NCBI GenBank assembly: GCA_024698715.1
Contig: JAILRA010000098.1
Location: forward strand, 1 to 34,238
Length of the DNA stretch: 34,238 nt
Source: Lachnospiraceae bacterium
GTDB taxonomy: Bacteria; Bacillota; Clostridia; Lachnospirales; Lachnospiraceae
Direction: 5' to 3'
This document shows, piece after piece, positions 8,140-15,802 of this stretch; position 1 is the first letter of the stretch, and each line of letters starts with the position of its first letter. A program made the position numbers and the translations under genes. The notes below the pieces were generated by a model. The model was given only the letters and a program-made list of their open reading frames with translations, was not told the DNA's origin and made no database searches.

Positions 8140-9684
8140 ATGGAAAGCGAAAAAAGAGGTCAGTGGAATTCGAGTTTCACATTTATTCTTGCATCGGTTG
8201 GTTCTGCGGTAGGTTTGGGCAACGCCTGGAGATTTCCCGGTCTTGCCGCCAAATACGGAGGAGGAACATTTATCTTCGTATACATGATCATGCTGCTCGT
8301 TCTCGGAATTCCCCTTTTGATGATGGAAATCTCCATCGGAAGAAAAACCCAGTGCGGTGCTATCCACGCAATAGGTTCATTAAACAAAAAATTCCAGTGG
8401 ATAGGCTGGTCGGCAACCCTTAACGCATTCGTCATCGTAACCTATTATGCCGTTGTGTTCGGCTGGGTTATACTTATGGCGCTCATATCATTCAAGTTTG
8501 CGGGGCTGACGGGAGATCCCGAATCGGCGGGAAGTCTCTGGTTACAGACCATTCAGACTACAGGAACCACCGAAGGTTTCTTTACGACCTCAACCGCAGC
8601 TCTCATCGCGCTCGTTATCGCGTGGGCCTTCATATATTACTGCATAAGAAACGGCGCAAGCTCGGTCAGCAAAGTCGTAAAATTCACCGTTTTTGCACCC
8701 ATTGTTTGTCTTCTCATCATGGCTGTAAAAGGTATCTTCATGCCGGGCGGAATGAACGGACTTGTCAAAATGTTCACTCCCAATCTTGCACAGCTGGCTG
8801 AGGTAGACCTTTGGATTGATGCGGTCGGACAGGTATTTTACTCACTCTCGATAATGATGGCCATTATGTTCGCATACGGTTCATATCTTCCCAAAACTTC
8901 AAATATCGCGAGAGATGCCGTTATCATCGCTCTTTCCGACCTGGGTGTGAGTCTTCTTTCGAGTATCGTTATGTTTACGACAATGGGCGGTGTAGGAATG
9001 CTCGACAATATGTCAACTTCGGGTGTTGCGACCGCATTCATCATCTACCCGCAGGCAATCGTCAAACTGACGGGAAGCGGAGTTTTCAATGCCGTCTTTG
9101 CTTTCATTTTCTACTTCTGCCTGTGTACGCTCGCAATAGATTCGGCATTTTCGATCGTGGAAGGTGTTTCGGCATCAATATCCGACAAGTTCAAATGGAA
9201 TCCCAAGAAAACTACGATAATCATTTGTCTTATCGCCAGTGCAATCTCGCTGATCTTCGTAACAGGTGCGGGACTTGCATTCCTCGATATCGTAGATTAT
9301 TATGCCAACAATATAAATCTTGTTTTCATAGGTATTCTCGAGACCATTGCCGTGGGATGGCTGTTTAAAACAGGAAAAATACTTGATGAGATCAATAAGA
9401 ACACCAAGAAATTCAGAATGCCGAAATGGTGGTTTTACATTTCCCTTAAGGTGATTGCTCCGGTTCTTCTGACCGGCTTCTTTGTATGGAATTTCTATAC
9501 GCTCGCCTTTAAGAATCACGGAATATACGGTGCGGCGGACGGTTACAGCGCATCCGCAAATATCATCCTCGGATGGGCAGTATCCGCAATCGTAATCCTT
9601 TTCGGAATCATTTTCTCAATCGTCGAATTCTTTACCGTAAAAGACAAAAAATACGATCCCGTTCCCTGGGACGAAATCAAATAA
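8140..9684 (+). CDS. Sodium-dependent transporter, NSS (SNF) family
   Basis: This 514-residue integral membrane protein belongs to the neurotransmitter:sodium symporter family, which takes up amino acids or related solutes with Na+. The N-terminal segment GQWNSSFTFILASVGSAVGL, followed by GNAWRFP, is the family hallmark; it covers TM1 with its unwound Na+/substrate-binding region. About eleven or twelve hydrophobic segments follow, with the YGGGTFIFVY stretch entering TM2. The start follows GAGGAAATC. It is transcribed divergently from the arabinofuranosidase operon and ends at a bidirectional terminator shared with the glutathione peroxidase gene. The substrate cannot be told from sequence; bacterial relatives carry amino acids such as tryptophan or tyrosine. 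Confidence 0.92.
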   Translation: MESEKRGQWNSSFTFILASVGSAVGLGNAWRFPGLAAKYGGGTFIFVYMIMLLVLGIPLLMMEISIGRKTQCGAIHAIGSLNKKFQWIGWSATLNAFVIVTYYAVVFGWVILMALISFKFAGLTGDPESAGSLWLQTIQTTGTTEGFFTTSTAALIALVIAWAFIYYCIRNGASSVSKVVKFTVFAPIVCLLIMAVKGIFMPGGMNGLVKMFTPNLAQLAEVDLWIDAVGQVFYSLSIMMAIMFAYGSYLPKTSNIARDAVIIALSDLGVSLLSSIVMFTTMGGVGMLDNMSTSGVATAFIIYPQAIVKLTGSGVFNAVFAFIFYFCLCTLAIDSAFSIVEGVSASISDKFKWNPKKTTIIICLIASAISLIFVTGAGLAFLDIVDYYANNINLVFIGILETIAVGWLFKTGKILDEINKNTKKFRMPKWWFYISLKVIAPVLLTGFFVWNFYTLAFKNHGIYGAADGYSASANIILGWAVSAIVILFGIIFSIVEFFTVKDKKYDPVPWDEIK

Positions 9685-9690
9685 AATCGT

Positions 9691-9720
9691 GTGACCCCGG
9701 GGGACGGAGTTCCAGGTTCA
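9691..9720 (+). repeat. 30-bp dispersed repeat, copy 1 (degenerate)
   Basis: This segment begins GTGACCCCGGGGGACGGAGT and matches the copies at 29518-29547 and 33184-33213, all in the same orientation. Its outer palindromic ends (TGGACC/GGTCCA in the other copies) have decayed here to TGACCC/GGTTCA. It lies just after the symporter stop codon and before a terminator. Confidence 0.7.
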
Positions 9721-9730
9721 TTTTTGAATC

Positions 9731-9777
9731 AAAAAAGAACCGACACATCTGAAATGATGCAGCGGTTCTTTTTTATT
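9731..9777. terminator. Bidirectional terminator between symporter and glutathione peroxidase genes
   Basis: AAAAAAGAACCG (9731-9742) pairs perfectly with CGGTTCTTTTTT (9763-9774). The enclosed 20 bases can pair further through CATC and GATG. The stem ends in A-runs and T-runs on each side, so it can stop transcription from both convergent genes. Confidence 0.8.
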
Positions 9778-9843
9778 ACTTCTTAATTCTATGACAAGCA
9801 GCTTCAATCGGCACAAAACCGATATCCGCCGGACATCATTTTT

Positions 9844-10386
9844 TTAAATAAGGCTTTCCACCAATGCCGCAACTTCACTCATCTTTGCGGTCGGCTCAAA
9901 TCTGGCAACAACTTCACCCTGTCTGTTTACCACGAATTTGGTGAAGTTCCATTTTATTTCGGGATTGTTCTTGTAATCTTTGTCAATCTTCGAAAGCATG
10001 GTGCTCATTGCAAGAGCTTTGGGTCCTTTTCCGAAACCTTCGAATCCCTTTTGTTCCTTAAGGAATTTGAAAAGAGGAATGGCATTCTCGCCGTTTACAT
10101 CGGATTTTTTCATCTGCGGAAACTGAGTATTGTATTTAAGCGTACAAAACTCATGAATTTCCTCATCGGTCCCTGGTGTCTGTCCGGCAAACTGATTGCA
10201 AGGAACATCTACTATTTCAAAACCTTTTTCATGGAATTTTTCATACATGTCTTCGATATCCTTGTATTGAGGAGTGAATCCGCATCCCGTAGCGGTATTT
10301 ACTACCAAAACCACTTTGCCTTCGAAATTCTTCATCGGAATCTCTTCACCGTCTCTTGCTGTAACACTGTAATCGTAAAAACCCAT
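9844..10386 (-). CDS. Glutathione peroxidase family thiol peroxidase (Cys type)
   Basis: This 180-residue thioredoxin-fold protein reduces hydroperoxides. The catalytic Cys is at position 35 in NTATGCGFTPQY, followed by the conserved CNQF (Gln) and WNFTKFVV (Trp, Asn) motifs that complete the active site. It has Cys rather than selenocysteine. A second Cys lies within DVPCNQF, and such bacterial enzymes usually use thioredoxin rather than glutathione. The ATG at 10386 follows GGAGG with 5-base spacing, so it is preferred over the GTG two codons earlier, which overlaps that box. It is a single gene, probably with its own promoter in the gap before the esterase, and suggests protection from occasional oxygen exposure. 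Confidence 0.93.
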   Translation of the reverse strand: MGFYDYSVTARDGEEIPMKNFEGKVVLVVNTATGCGFTPQYKDIEDMYEKFHEKGFEIVDVPCNQFAGQTPGTDEEIHEFCTLKYNTQFPQMKKSDVNGENAIPLFKFLKEQKGFEGFGKGPKALAMSTMLSKIDKDYKNNPEIKWNFTKFVVNRQGEVVARFEPTAKMSEVAALVESLI

Positions 10387-10638
10387 ATGCACCTCCGTTT
10401 CTTTTTTTAACTCGCAATTGTTTTCAAGTATCTAAATTTTTTCATATTTGGATATCCATGTCAATAACAGGTCCGAAAGATTTCTGCATGATTTTATCCT
10501 AATCGATTTCAAACTTTATTTTGTGCCCCTTTTTTCTAAATTTTGTCTTATATAATACTTCAGTTCACTAATGTATAATTTAAATTGAGTTTTTGTGGTT
10601 TTAAAACTCAAAAATTATGTGTAAACGGAGGTTTAATT
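10387..10638. other. Divergent intergenic region, no gene
   Basis: This 252-base A/T-rich gap separates the divergent peroxidase and esterase genes. It contains two plus-strand TATAAT hexamers at 10551-10556 and 10574-10579, which are candidate -10 boxes for the esterase, but neither has a convincing -35 at 17 bases. A GTTTTTGTGG/AAAACTCAAAA stretch precedes the GGAGG box at 10627-10631. No RNA gene is recognised. Confidence 0.4.
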
Positions 10639-12147
10639 ATGTTACGAAAAGTCATGACCGAAAACGGTATGGTCCGCGGTTTAGCAGGTAATAATACAAG
10701 GATTACGGTATTTAAGGGAATCCCCTTTGCTGCACCGCCTGTCGGAGATCTGAGATGGAAAGCACCGCAGCCCGCTGCGAACTGGGAAGGAATCCTTGAT
10801 GCTTACAAATTCGGTCCCATCTCCATGCAGGATGTTCCCGGACTTTCGGATGACATCTATGTTCGTGACTGGCACGTTGATCCCGAAATCGATATGGACG
10901 AGGACTGCCTGTATCTTAATGTCTGGACAAATGCAAAAAGTGCCGATGAAAAACTTCCTGTTCTTATATGGTTCTTTGGTGGCGGTTTCCAGTGGGGATA
11001 TCCGCCCGAAATGGAATTTAACGGCGAAAATATCGCTAAAAGAGGCGTAATAGTCGTATCAGTCAACTACAGACTCGGCGCATTCGGTTTCCTCGCACAC
11101 GACGAGCTCTGCAAAGAAGACCCGGAAGCCCCCACAAACTTCGGTCTTCTGGATCAGCAGGCAGGTATTAAATGGGTTAAAAGAAATATTGCCGCATTCG
11201 GCGGTGACCCCGAGAATATAACCATCATGGGACAGTCGGCAGGCGGCGGAAGCGTATTTTCACACCTTACCGGTTCTTCACAGGGTCTTTTCCAGAAAGC
11301 CGTTATCATGAGCGGAATCATCGGATTTCCTTATTTCGACGACTTTATCATCATTCCCCGTACATTCGAGGAAGTTAAAGCCAAAGGCGATGAATTCATC
11401 AAATCTCTCGGCGTAAATACCATTGAAGAGGCCAGAAAGCTCGATGCAACATTTGTCCGTGACAAAGCATCGGAATTCAGAAACAAAAACGGATTCTTCT
11501 TCTGTCCTTCCATAGACGGCAAATTCCTTACGGCTCCTCAGACAAAACTCTTCCTTGAAGGAAAGCATGCAAACGTGCCCATTATGGCAGGAAATACAAA
11601 CGATGAATTCAAGAGTTATATCACTGCCGAAAACGATGCCGAATTCGAAGAAAAAGCAAGAAAGATCTTCGGAGACAAAGCCGACAAATTCCTCTCATTC
11701 AAAAATGTTTATGAGAAAAAAGGAAATCAGTACGCAGAAGCAAACGGCATAGAATGTGCGATCAAAGGAGTATTCGAGCATAATGAGAAGAACTGCTACT
11801 ACTATCTCTTCAATCCGGACATCCCCGGCTGGGACAACCCCGGTACATTCCATTCGGTAGACCTCTGGTTCTTCTTCGAAACACTCGGACTCTGCTGGAG
11901 ACCTTTCGTCGGAAGACATTTCGATCTGGCAAGACAGATCTGCAACTACCTTACCAACTTCGTTAAAACCGGAGATCCCAACGGAAACGACGCGGACGGA
12001 ACTCCGATGCCCGTATGGACTCCTTATACCAAAGAAAACAAGCTCGGTATGGAATTTACGCCTAACGGTCCCGTTCCCGGTGTAAGAGATTCCGAATTCG
12101 GCGAATTTATCAAAGACTGGCTCAATGAGAAAGCCATGAATTCATAA
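10639..12147 (+). CDS. Type-B carboxylesterase (alpha/beta hydrolase)
   Basis: This 502-residue protein is a type-B carboxylesterase. Conserved pieces are FKGIPFAAPPVGDLRW near residue 25, EDCLYLNVW near 88, the oxyanion-hole GGGF near 114, and the nucleophile elbow GQSAGGGS with Ser200. Glu323 (NTNDEF) and His405 (FHSVDLW) complete a likely triad. No signal peptide is seen, so it is probably cytoplasmic. A TTG 18 codons upstream is open, but the ATG at 10639 has GGAGG with 7-base spacing. It is 72 bases upstream of a GH43 gene on the same strand, so it may remove acetyl or feruloyl groups from hemicellulose fragments; that substrate is inferred. Confidence 0.9.
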   Translation: MLRKVMTENGMVRGLAGNNTRITVFKGIPFAAPPVGDLRWKAPQPAANWEGILDAYKFGPISMQDVPGLSDDIYVRDWHVDPEIDMDEDCLYLNVWTNAKSADEKLPVLIWFFGGGFQWGYPPEMEFNGENIAKRGVIVVSVNYRLGAFGFLAHDELCKEDPEAPTNFGLLDQQAGIKWVKRNIAAFGGDPENITIMGQSAGGGSVFSHLTGSSQGLFQKAVIMSGIIGFPYFDDFIIIPRTFEEVKAKGDEFIKSLGVNTIEEARKLDATFVRDKASEFRNKNGFFFCPSIDGKFLTAPQTKLFLEGKHANVPIMAGNTNDEFKSYITAENDAEFEEKARKIFGDKADKFLSFKNVYEKKGNQYAEANGIECAIKGVFEHNEKNCYYYLFNPDIPGWDNPGTFHSVDLWFFFETLGLCWRPFVGRHFDLARQICNYLTNFVKTGDPNGNDADGTPMPVWTPYTKENKLGMEFTPNGPVPGVRDSEFGEFIKDWLNEKAMNS

Positions 12148-12219
12148 TGGAAATCTCAAAATCCGATTATCTGAGGAATAAATAAACGCAGAATTTTACT
12201 GCTTAAGAAAGGAACCGAA

Positions 12220-13620
12220 ATGAAACAGGCATTTAACCCGTATTTACCGTCATATGAATACATACCTGACGGGGAGCCCCATGTGTTCGGAGACAGAGTC
12301 TATGTATATGGTTCTCACGACAGATTCGGAAGTCATTTCTTCTGTCTGAACGATTATGTATGCTACTCCGCTCCGGTTGACAACCTTGCAGACTGGAAAT
12401 ATGAAGGCGTGATCTATACCAGACTGGACGATGCATTAAACGAGAAAGACAACATGTGCCTTTACGCACCCGATGTTACTCAGGGTCCCGACGGAAGATA
12501 TTATCTTTTCTATGCTCTCGATAAAGTATCAACCATCTCGGTTGCGGTCTGTGACACACCTGCCGGAATATATAAGTTTTACGGCTATGTTCATTACGAA
12601 GACGGAACAAGACTCGGCGATAAAGGCGAAGAGCATCAGTTCGATCCTGCTGTGATCACCGAAGGAGATACCACTTACCTTTATACTGGCGGAGTATGTG
12701 CCAAGGGTGACAAATCCGTTCACGGTTCGATGGTTACCGTGCTCGGAAGCGATATGCTCACCATAAAAGAAGCTCCCAGATTCCTTGCACCTTCACCCGA
12801 ATGTGCGATGGGAACCGACTTTGAAGGTCACGGCTTCTTTGAAGCATCATCAATCCGTAAATTCGACGGAAAATACTATTTTGTATACTCATCGGAAGTT
12901 ATGCATGAACTTTGCTATGCGATAAGCGATCTTCCCGACAGGAATTTCAAATACGGCGGAGTTATCGTAAGTAACAGCGATCTTGGAATTTCAACATACA
13001 AAAAAGCAGAAGAGCCCGCTGCGTACGGTGCAAACAACCACGGCGGCCTCTGTGAGATAAACGGAAAAAGATATATCTTCTATCACCGCCAGACCAACAA
13101 TGACTGGTACGCTCGTCAGGGCTGCGCCGAAGAAGTCAGATTCCTCGAAGACGGAAGCATTCCTCAGGTCGAGATCACATCATGCGGATTAAACGGCGGA
13201 CCTCTTAACGATATCGACGAATATCCGGCTCACATCGTATGCAATATGTATACGGATAAAGAAAGGATCCCTTACGTCGGCGGCCATCATGTTCCGCGTG
13301 TAACTCAGGACGGAAAAGACGGCGAAGAATGCGAAGCATATATTTATAACATCGTTGAAGATACCACTTTGGGATTCAAATACTTTGATTTCAAAGGAGT
13401 AAAAGGAATCGAACTTAAAGTCTGCGGCTACGGAAAAGGCGACTTCGAAGTTCGCACTACTCCCGACGGACCCGTTTACGCCAGACTGGGCGTTGACTTT
13501 GAAACAGTATGGGTAACCTACACGGCGGACTGCAACATCCCCGACGGTGTCGGTGCCCTTTACCTGAAATTCAAAGGCTTCGGAAACATGGGTCTTAAAT
13601 CCTTCAGATTTCTTCATTAA
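12220..13620 (+). CDS. Glycoside hydrolase family 43 protein with C-terminal CBM6-like domain
   Basis: This 466-residue protein has the five-bladed propeller pattern of GH43. The base Asp is at 17 (YIPDGEPHVF), a second acidic residue lies in the FDPAV segment, and the proton donor Glu is in GHGFFEASSIRK. Roughly the last 110 residues (from about 355) form a beta-rich domain with the GxGxGDFEVR pattern of CBM6-type modules. There is no signal peptide, so it probably acts inside the cell on imported arabinosides or xylosides. The start follows AAAGGA. It is cotranscribed with the upstream esterase and ends at a strong hairpin terminator. The subfamily and exact specificity (arabinofuranosidase, xylosidase or other) are not settled by what I can see. 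Confidence 0.9.
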   Translation: MKQAFNPYLPSYEYIPDGEPHVFGDRVYVYGSHDRFGSHFFCLNDYVCYSAPVDNLADWKYEGVIYTRLDDALNEKDNMCLYAPDVTQGPDGRYYLFYALDKVSTISVAVCDTPAGIYKFYGYVHYEDGTRLGDKGEEHQFDPAVITEGDTTYLYTGGVCAKGDKSVHGSMVTVLGSDMLTIKEAPRFLAPSPECAMGTDFEGHGFFEASSIRKFDGKYYFVYSSEVMHELCYAISDLPDRNFKYGGVIVSNSDLGISTYKKAEEPAAYGANNHGGLCEINGKRYIFYHRQTNNDWYARQGCAEEVRFLEDGSIPQVEITSCGLNGGPLNDIDEYPAHIVCNMYTDKERIPYVGGHHVPRVTQDGKDGEECEAYIYNIVEDTTLGFKYFDFKGVKGIELKVCGYGKGDFEVRTTPDGPVYARLGVDFETVWVTYTADCNIPDGVGALYLKFKGFGNMGLKSFRFLH

Positions 13621-13638
13621 TTATCCTCATATAAACAT

Positions 13639-13670
13639 CAAGAGGCTGTCGCTTATGCGGCAGCCTCTTG
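13639..13670 (+). terminator. Rho-independent terminator after the GH43 gene
   Basis: A 14-base stem (13639-13652 with 13657-13670, one T-G pair) closes a TTAT loop and is followed by AATTTTCGGTTTTC. It lies 18 bases after the GH43 stop codon. Confidence 0.85.
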
Positions 13671-13684
13671 AATTTTCGGTTTTC

Positions 13685-13768
13685 TTAAGCAGTTTTTTTC
13701 TTTTTAACTGCCCTGGTTATAAGAGTAATAACAAATACTGCAATTGTTACAAAAACAAATCCGGGCTA
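13685..13768 (-). pseudogene. Possible remnant of a membrane protein C-terminus
   Basis: Between a TAG (13766-13768) and a TAA (13685-13687) on the minus strand, 26 codons encode a hydrophobic segment followed by a basic tail (PGFVFVTIAVFVITLITRAV, then a Lys-rich end). This looks like the last transmembrane helix and positive-inside tail of a lost membrane protein. More stops lie upstream in the same frame and no start is seen. It could equally be chance. Confidence 0.25.
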
Positions 13769-13848
13769 TGTTGCAATTAACAATGTCTAAGTTGCAATAT
13801 AAGTATTTTAAATAGTTTCACATGAGCATCATACTCTTTGACTTCTTT

Positions 13849-14043
13849 CTATTCTCTCCAGTTATCGTGCCTGTCCTTATCCTTCTGTCTTTTTATCTTT
13901 ACGGACTCGGGTTTCTTTGTCAGTTTCCTCGGTCTGTATTTGGGACAGTTCTTGCACTTTTTCAGATCAACTTTTACAAATCCTTTTCTGCAGTCTGCAT
14001 CCTTACATACGTAATAAACGCAGGGTTGTGTTCTGTCTTTCAT
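13849..14043 (-). CDS. Small Cys-rich basic protein, possibly zinc-binding
   Basis: The 64-residue product has five cysteines in the pattern C8-x4-C13-x4-C18-x11-C30-x2-C33. A highly basic tail follows (RPRKLTKKPESVKIKRQKDK). This suggests a small metal-binding domain with a nucleic-acid- or ribosome-binding tail. The ATG at 14043 is chosen because a GGAGG box lies 7 bases upstream; the longer open frame back to 14121 passes through a hairpin and has no ribosome site. Upstream are a terminator-like hairpin, a 22-codon ORF with its own strong ribosome site and a consensus promoter, arranged like a leader-peptide attenuator. I do not recognise a named family with certainty. Confidence 0.65.
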   Translation of the reverse strand: MKDRTQPCVYYVCKDADCRKGFVKVDLKKCKNCPKYRPRKLTKKPESVKIKRQKDKDRHDNWRE

Positions 14044-14064
14044 AGTTTTACCTCCAAAAAAGGC

Positions 14065-14116
14065 ATATAAAAAACACCTCCGGCAAACCTTACGCGGTTC
14101 GCCAAATGAGGTGTTT
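14065..14116 (-). terminator. Terminator-like hairpin between leader ORF and Cys-rich gene (candidate attenuator)
   Basis: AAACACCTC (14072-14080) pairs with GAGGTGTTT (14108-14116). An inner helix pairs GGC (14082-14084) with GCC (14101-14103) and AACC (14086-14089) with GGTT (14096-14099), closing a 6-base loop. Read on the minus strand, the hairpin ends in a run of T. It lies after the 22-codon ORF and before the ribosome site of the Cys-rich gene, as in transcription attenuators. Confidence 0.7.
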
Positions 14117-14140
14117 GTCATCCGTGATTCAGATCTTTAT

Positions 14141-14209
14141 CTAAAGAATACCAAGGACAACAAATGCCTCTGTTTTTTTACATAAATTTACCAATGTTCG
14201 ATTTCGCAT
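14141..14209 (-). CDS. Putative 22-residue leader peptide
   Basis: An ATG at 14209 follows AAGGAGG with 5-base spacing, one of the best ribosome sites in the window. It opens a 22-codon frame starting MRNRTLVNLCKK and ending in a hydrophobic tail before TAG at 14141-14143. It lies about 58 bases after the predicted transcription start. A terminator-like hairpin begins 24 bases after its stop codon, and the Cys-rich gene follows. The position and size fit a regulatory leader peptide whose translation decides whether the terminator forms. It might instead be an independent small protein; there is no homology evidence either way. Confidence 0.5.
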   Translation of the reverse strand: MRNRTLVNLCKKTEAFVVLGIL

Positions 14210-14273
14210 GTTATCCTCCTTTTCGTCGTGGGTGAACTGTTACAATAAGACTCGTGCATGTCTTTGATTTGAA

Positions 14274-14302
14274 AGTATATTCGAATAAAAAAAATAAGTC
14301 AA
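14274..14302 (-). promoter_or_regulatory. Sigma-A promoter for the leader ORF and Cys-rich gene
   Basis: On the minus strand TTGACT (14302-14297) and TATACT (14279-14274) are separated by exactly 17 bases, close to consensus. The predicted start at about 14267 gives a transcript with roughly 225 bases before the Cys-rich gene. Confidence 0.75.
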
Positions 14303-14475
14303 CATCTTTTTAAAATATACATAAGCAAGGAAGAACTGCCAAATTATGCTATAATAAAGATTGTGGAAGATGGTTTTCCGTATAAAAACATACGCCTGTG
14401 CTCTTAATAAGAGTGCCATAGCACATGATAAAAATAATCACAAAGCAGACATCATTTACCGGACAGGAGGACAGT

Positions 14476-15708
14476 ATGATCGACTCAGTCAAAAGAAATT
14501 TCACGAGAATTTTAACTTTGGTTTTTTCCGTATCTTTTATTACTCTTTCGGGATGTAACAATCAGATAATAGATTCGAGTGACTATCCCACACCAGTCAA
14601 TGAAGGGAATATTAACGAAGGCAACGACTCCGGAGGGGATAAAACAACCGAAGACGATAATTTACCTCTTTATGCGGAAGCATTAAAACCCGAACCCAAC
14701 TCCATTAAAGAAAACGGAAGATATGTCTACAACCCCGTAGATATTCCCCGGGAGTATCTGAATCAGTATAAAGACAAGCCCAAGATTATAAAGGTGGCGA
14801 AAGATTATCTTTACGCCATAGATAACGTTTCAACCGAGTTTGAAGTGGATCTTCCCGAGGAAGAAATGTTAACCGAAGAAGAATTCACACAGGCCATGAT
14901 CATCGCTTCCATGTCAAATCCTATTGCATCGGCTGTTGATATGATACCGATTGATGACAATACGTATGAATTAAAGTATTTTCCCTCGTATTATATCGAT
15001 CCGGAATCATATAATTCAGAGTTCGGAGGATTTTCCTTTGAGAGCCGTGATGATATAAGTACCGATGAAGCCGGAAAATACTTCGAAAATTTCACCTCCT
15101 ATGTGACCGATACCATCAACAAATGTTTAAGTCCCGAAGATTCCGAAATTGAGATGGCATCGAAATTATACAAGCAGATTATTAAGGATATGGAATTGGA
15201 AATAGCAGAACCAACCATGATTGACGATGCTTCGGTCAGGGATGCAAGCGAGCCTGCATTTTTGTCGGGAAGTGTCATAAGGAGTGTATCCGAACGTAAA
15301 TTTGTCGGCGAAAATGATTTTTGCACTTTTTATATTTTTCTTTTGAATCAGGTGCATATCGAGGCAATTGATATAATGGCTTATAACGGTGTTTTTAACG
15401 ACAAAGGGAAAGAAATAGTATCAAAAAGATCCGCGGAAGAGATGTTCTGGGAATGGGTTATCATATCAGCCGACGGCAAATATTATCATTGCGATCCCGT
15501 CCTTGAAAAACTCGCATACGATAAACTTTACGCTGATGTGAGAGGCGTAGATCCCGATATGGATTATTTCGGTATGAGCGATACTAAAAGATGCGAAACA
15601 TTTAAATTCAGTCGTACTTCCTTGTCAATATACAATGATCCGGCAGCATTCATGGGGCCGGGAAACGGTTCCCAGGCGCCGGAGTGTGAAGAAAATTATT
15701 CATTTTAG
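14476..15708 (+). CDS. Lipoprotein with transglutaminase-like domain lacking the catalytic His
   Basis: This 410-residue protein has a lipoprotein signal (lipobox LSGC, Cys27) and then a Gly/Asp/Glu-rich linker to about residue 65. Residues about 230-345 resemble a transglutaminase-like fold. Cys283 lies in NDFCTFYIFLLNQVHIEAID, matching the usual Cys helix, and Asp340 lies in DGKYYHCDPV, matching the DGxWYHxDP motif. The position where an HxW motif is expected reads EMFWEW, with Met323 instead of His, so peptidase or crosslinking activity may be lost. The ATG at 14476 has AGGAGG 5 bases upstream; an earlier in-frame ATG at 14425 has none. A TATAAT at 14350-14355 may be its promoter. It ends at a bidirectional terminator. 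Confidence 0.7.
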   Translation: MIDSVKRNFTRILTLVFSVSFITLSGCNNQIIDSSDYPTPVNEGNINEGNDSGGDKTTEDDNLPLYAEALKPEPNSIKENGRYVYNPVDIPREYLNQYKDKPKIIKVAKDYLYAIDNVSTEFEVDLPEEEMLTEEEFTQAMIIASMSNPIASAVDMIPIDDNTYELKYFPSYYIDPESYNSEFGGFSFESRDDISTDEAGKYFENFTSYVTDTINKCLSPEDSEIEMASKLYKQIIKDMELEIAEPTMIDDASVRDASEPAFLSGSVIRSVSERKFVGENDFCTFYIFLLNQVHIEAIDIMAYNGVFNDKGKEIVSKRSAEEMFWEWVIISADGKYYHCDPVLEKLAYDKLYADVRGVDPDMDYFGMSDTKRCETFKFSRTSLSIYNDPAAFMGPGNGSQAPECEENYSF

Positions 15709-15753
15709 AATAAATGGACAATATGATTCTTTTAGGAATTCTATATAGATAAG

Positions 15754-15789
15754 AAAAAGAGGCACTTTTACGTAAAGGTGCCTCTTTTT
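15754..15789. terminator. Bidirectional terminator between two convergent lipoprotein genes
   Basis: AAAAAGAGGCAC followed by TTTT pairs with AAAG and GTGCCTCTTTTT to give a 16-base stem with one T-G pair around an ACGT loop. Runs of A and T on the two sides allow termination in both directions. Confidence 0.85.
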
Positions 15790-15802
15790 TATTATGTTCG
15801 AT

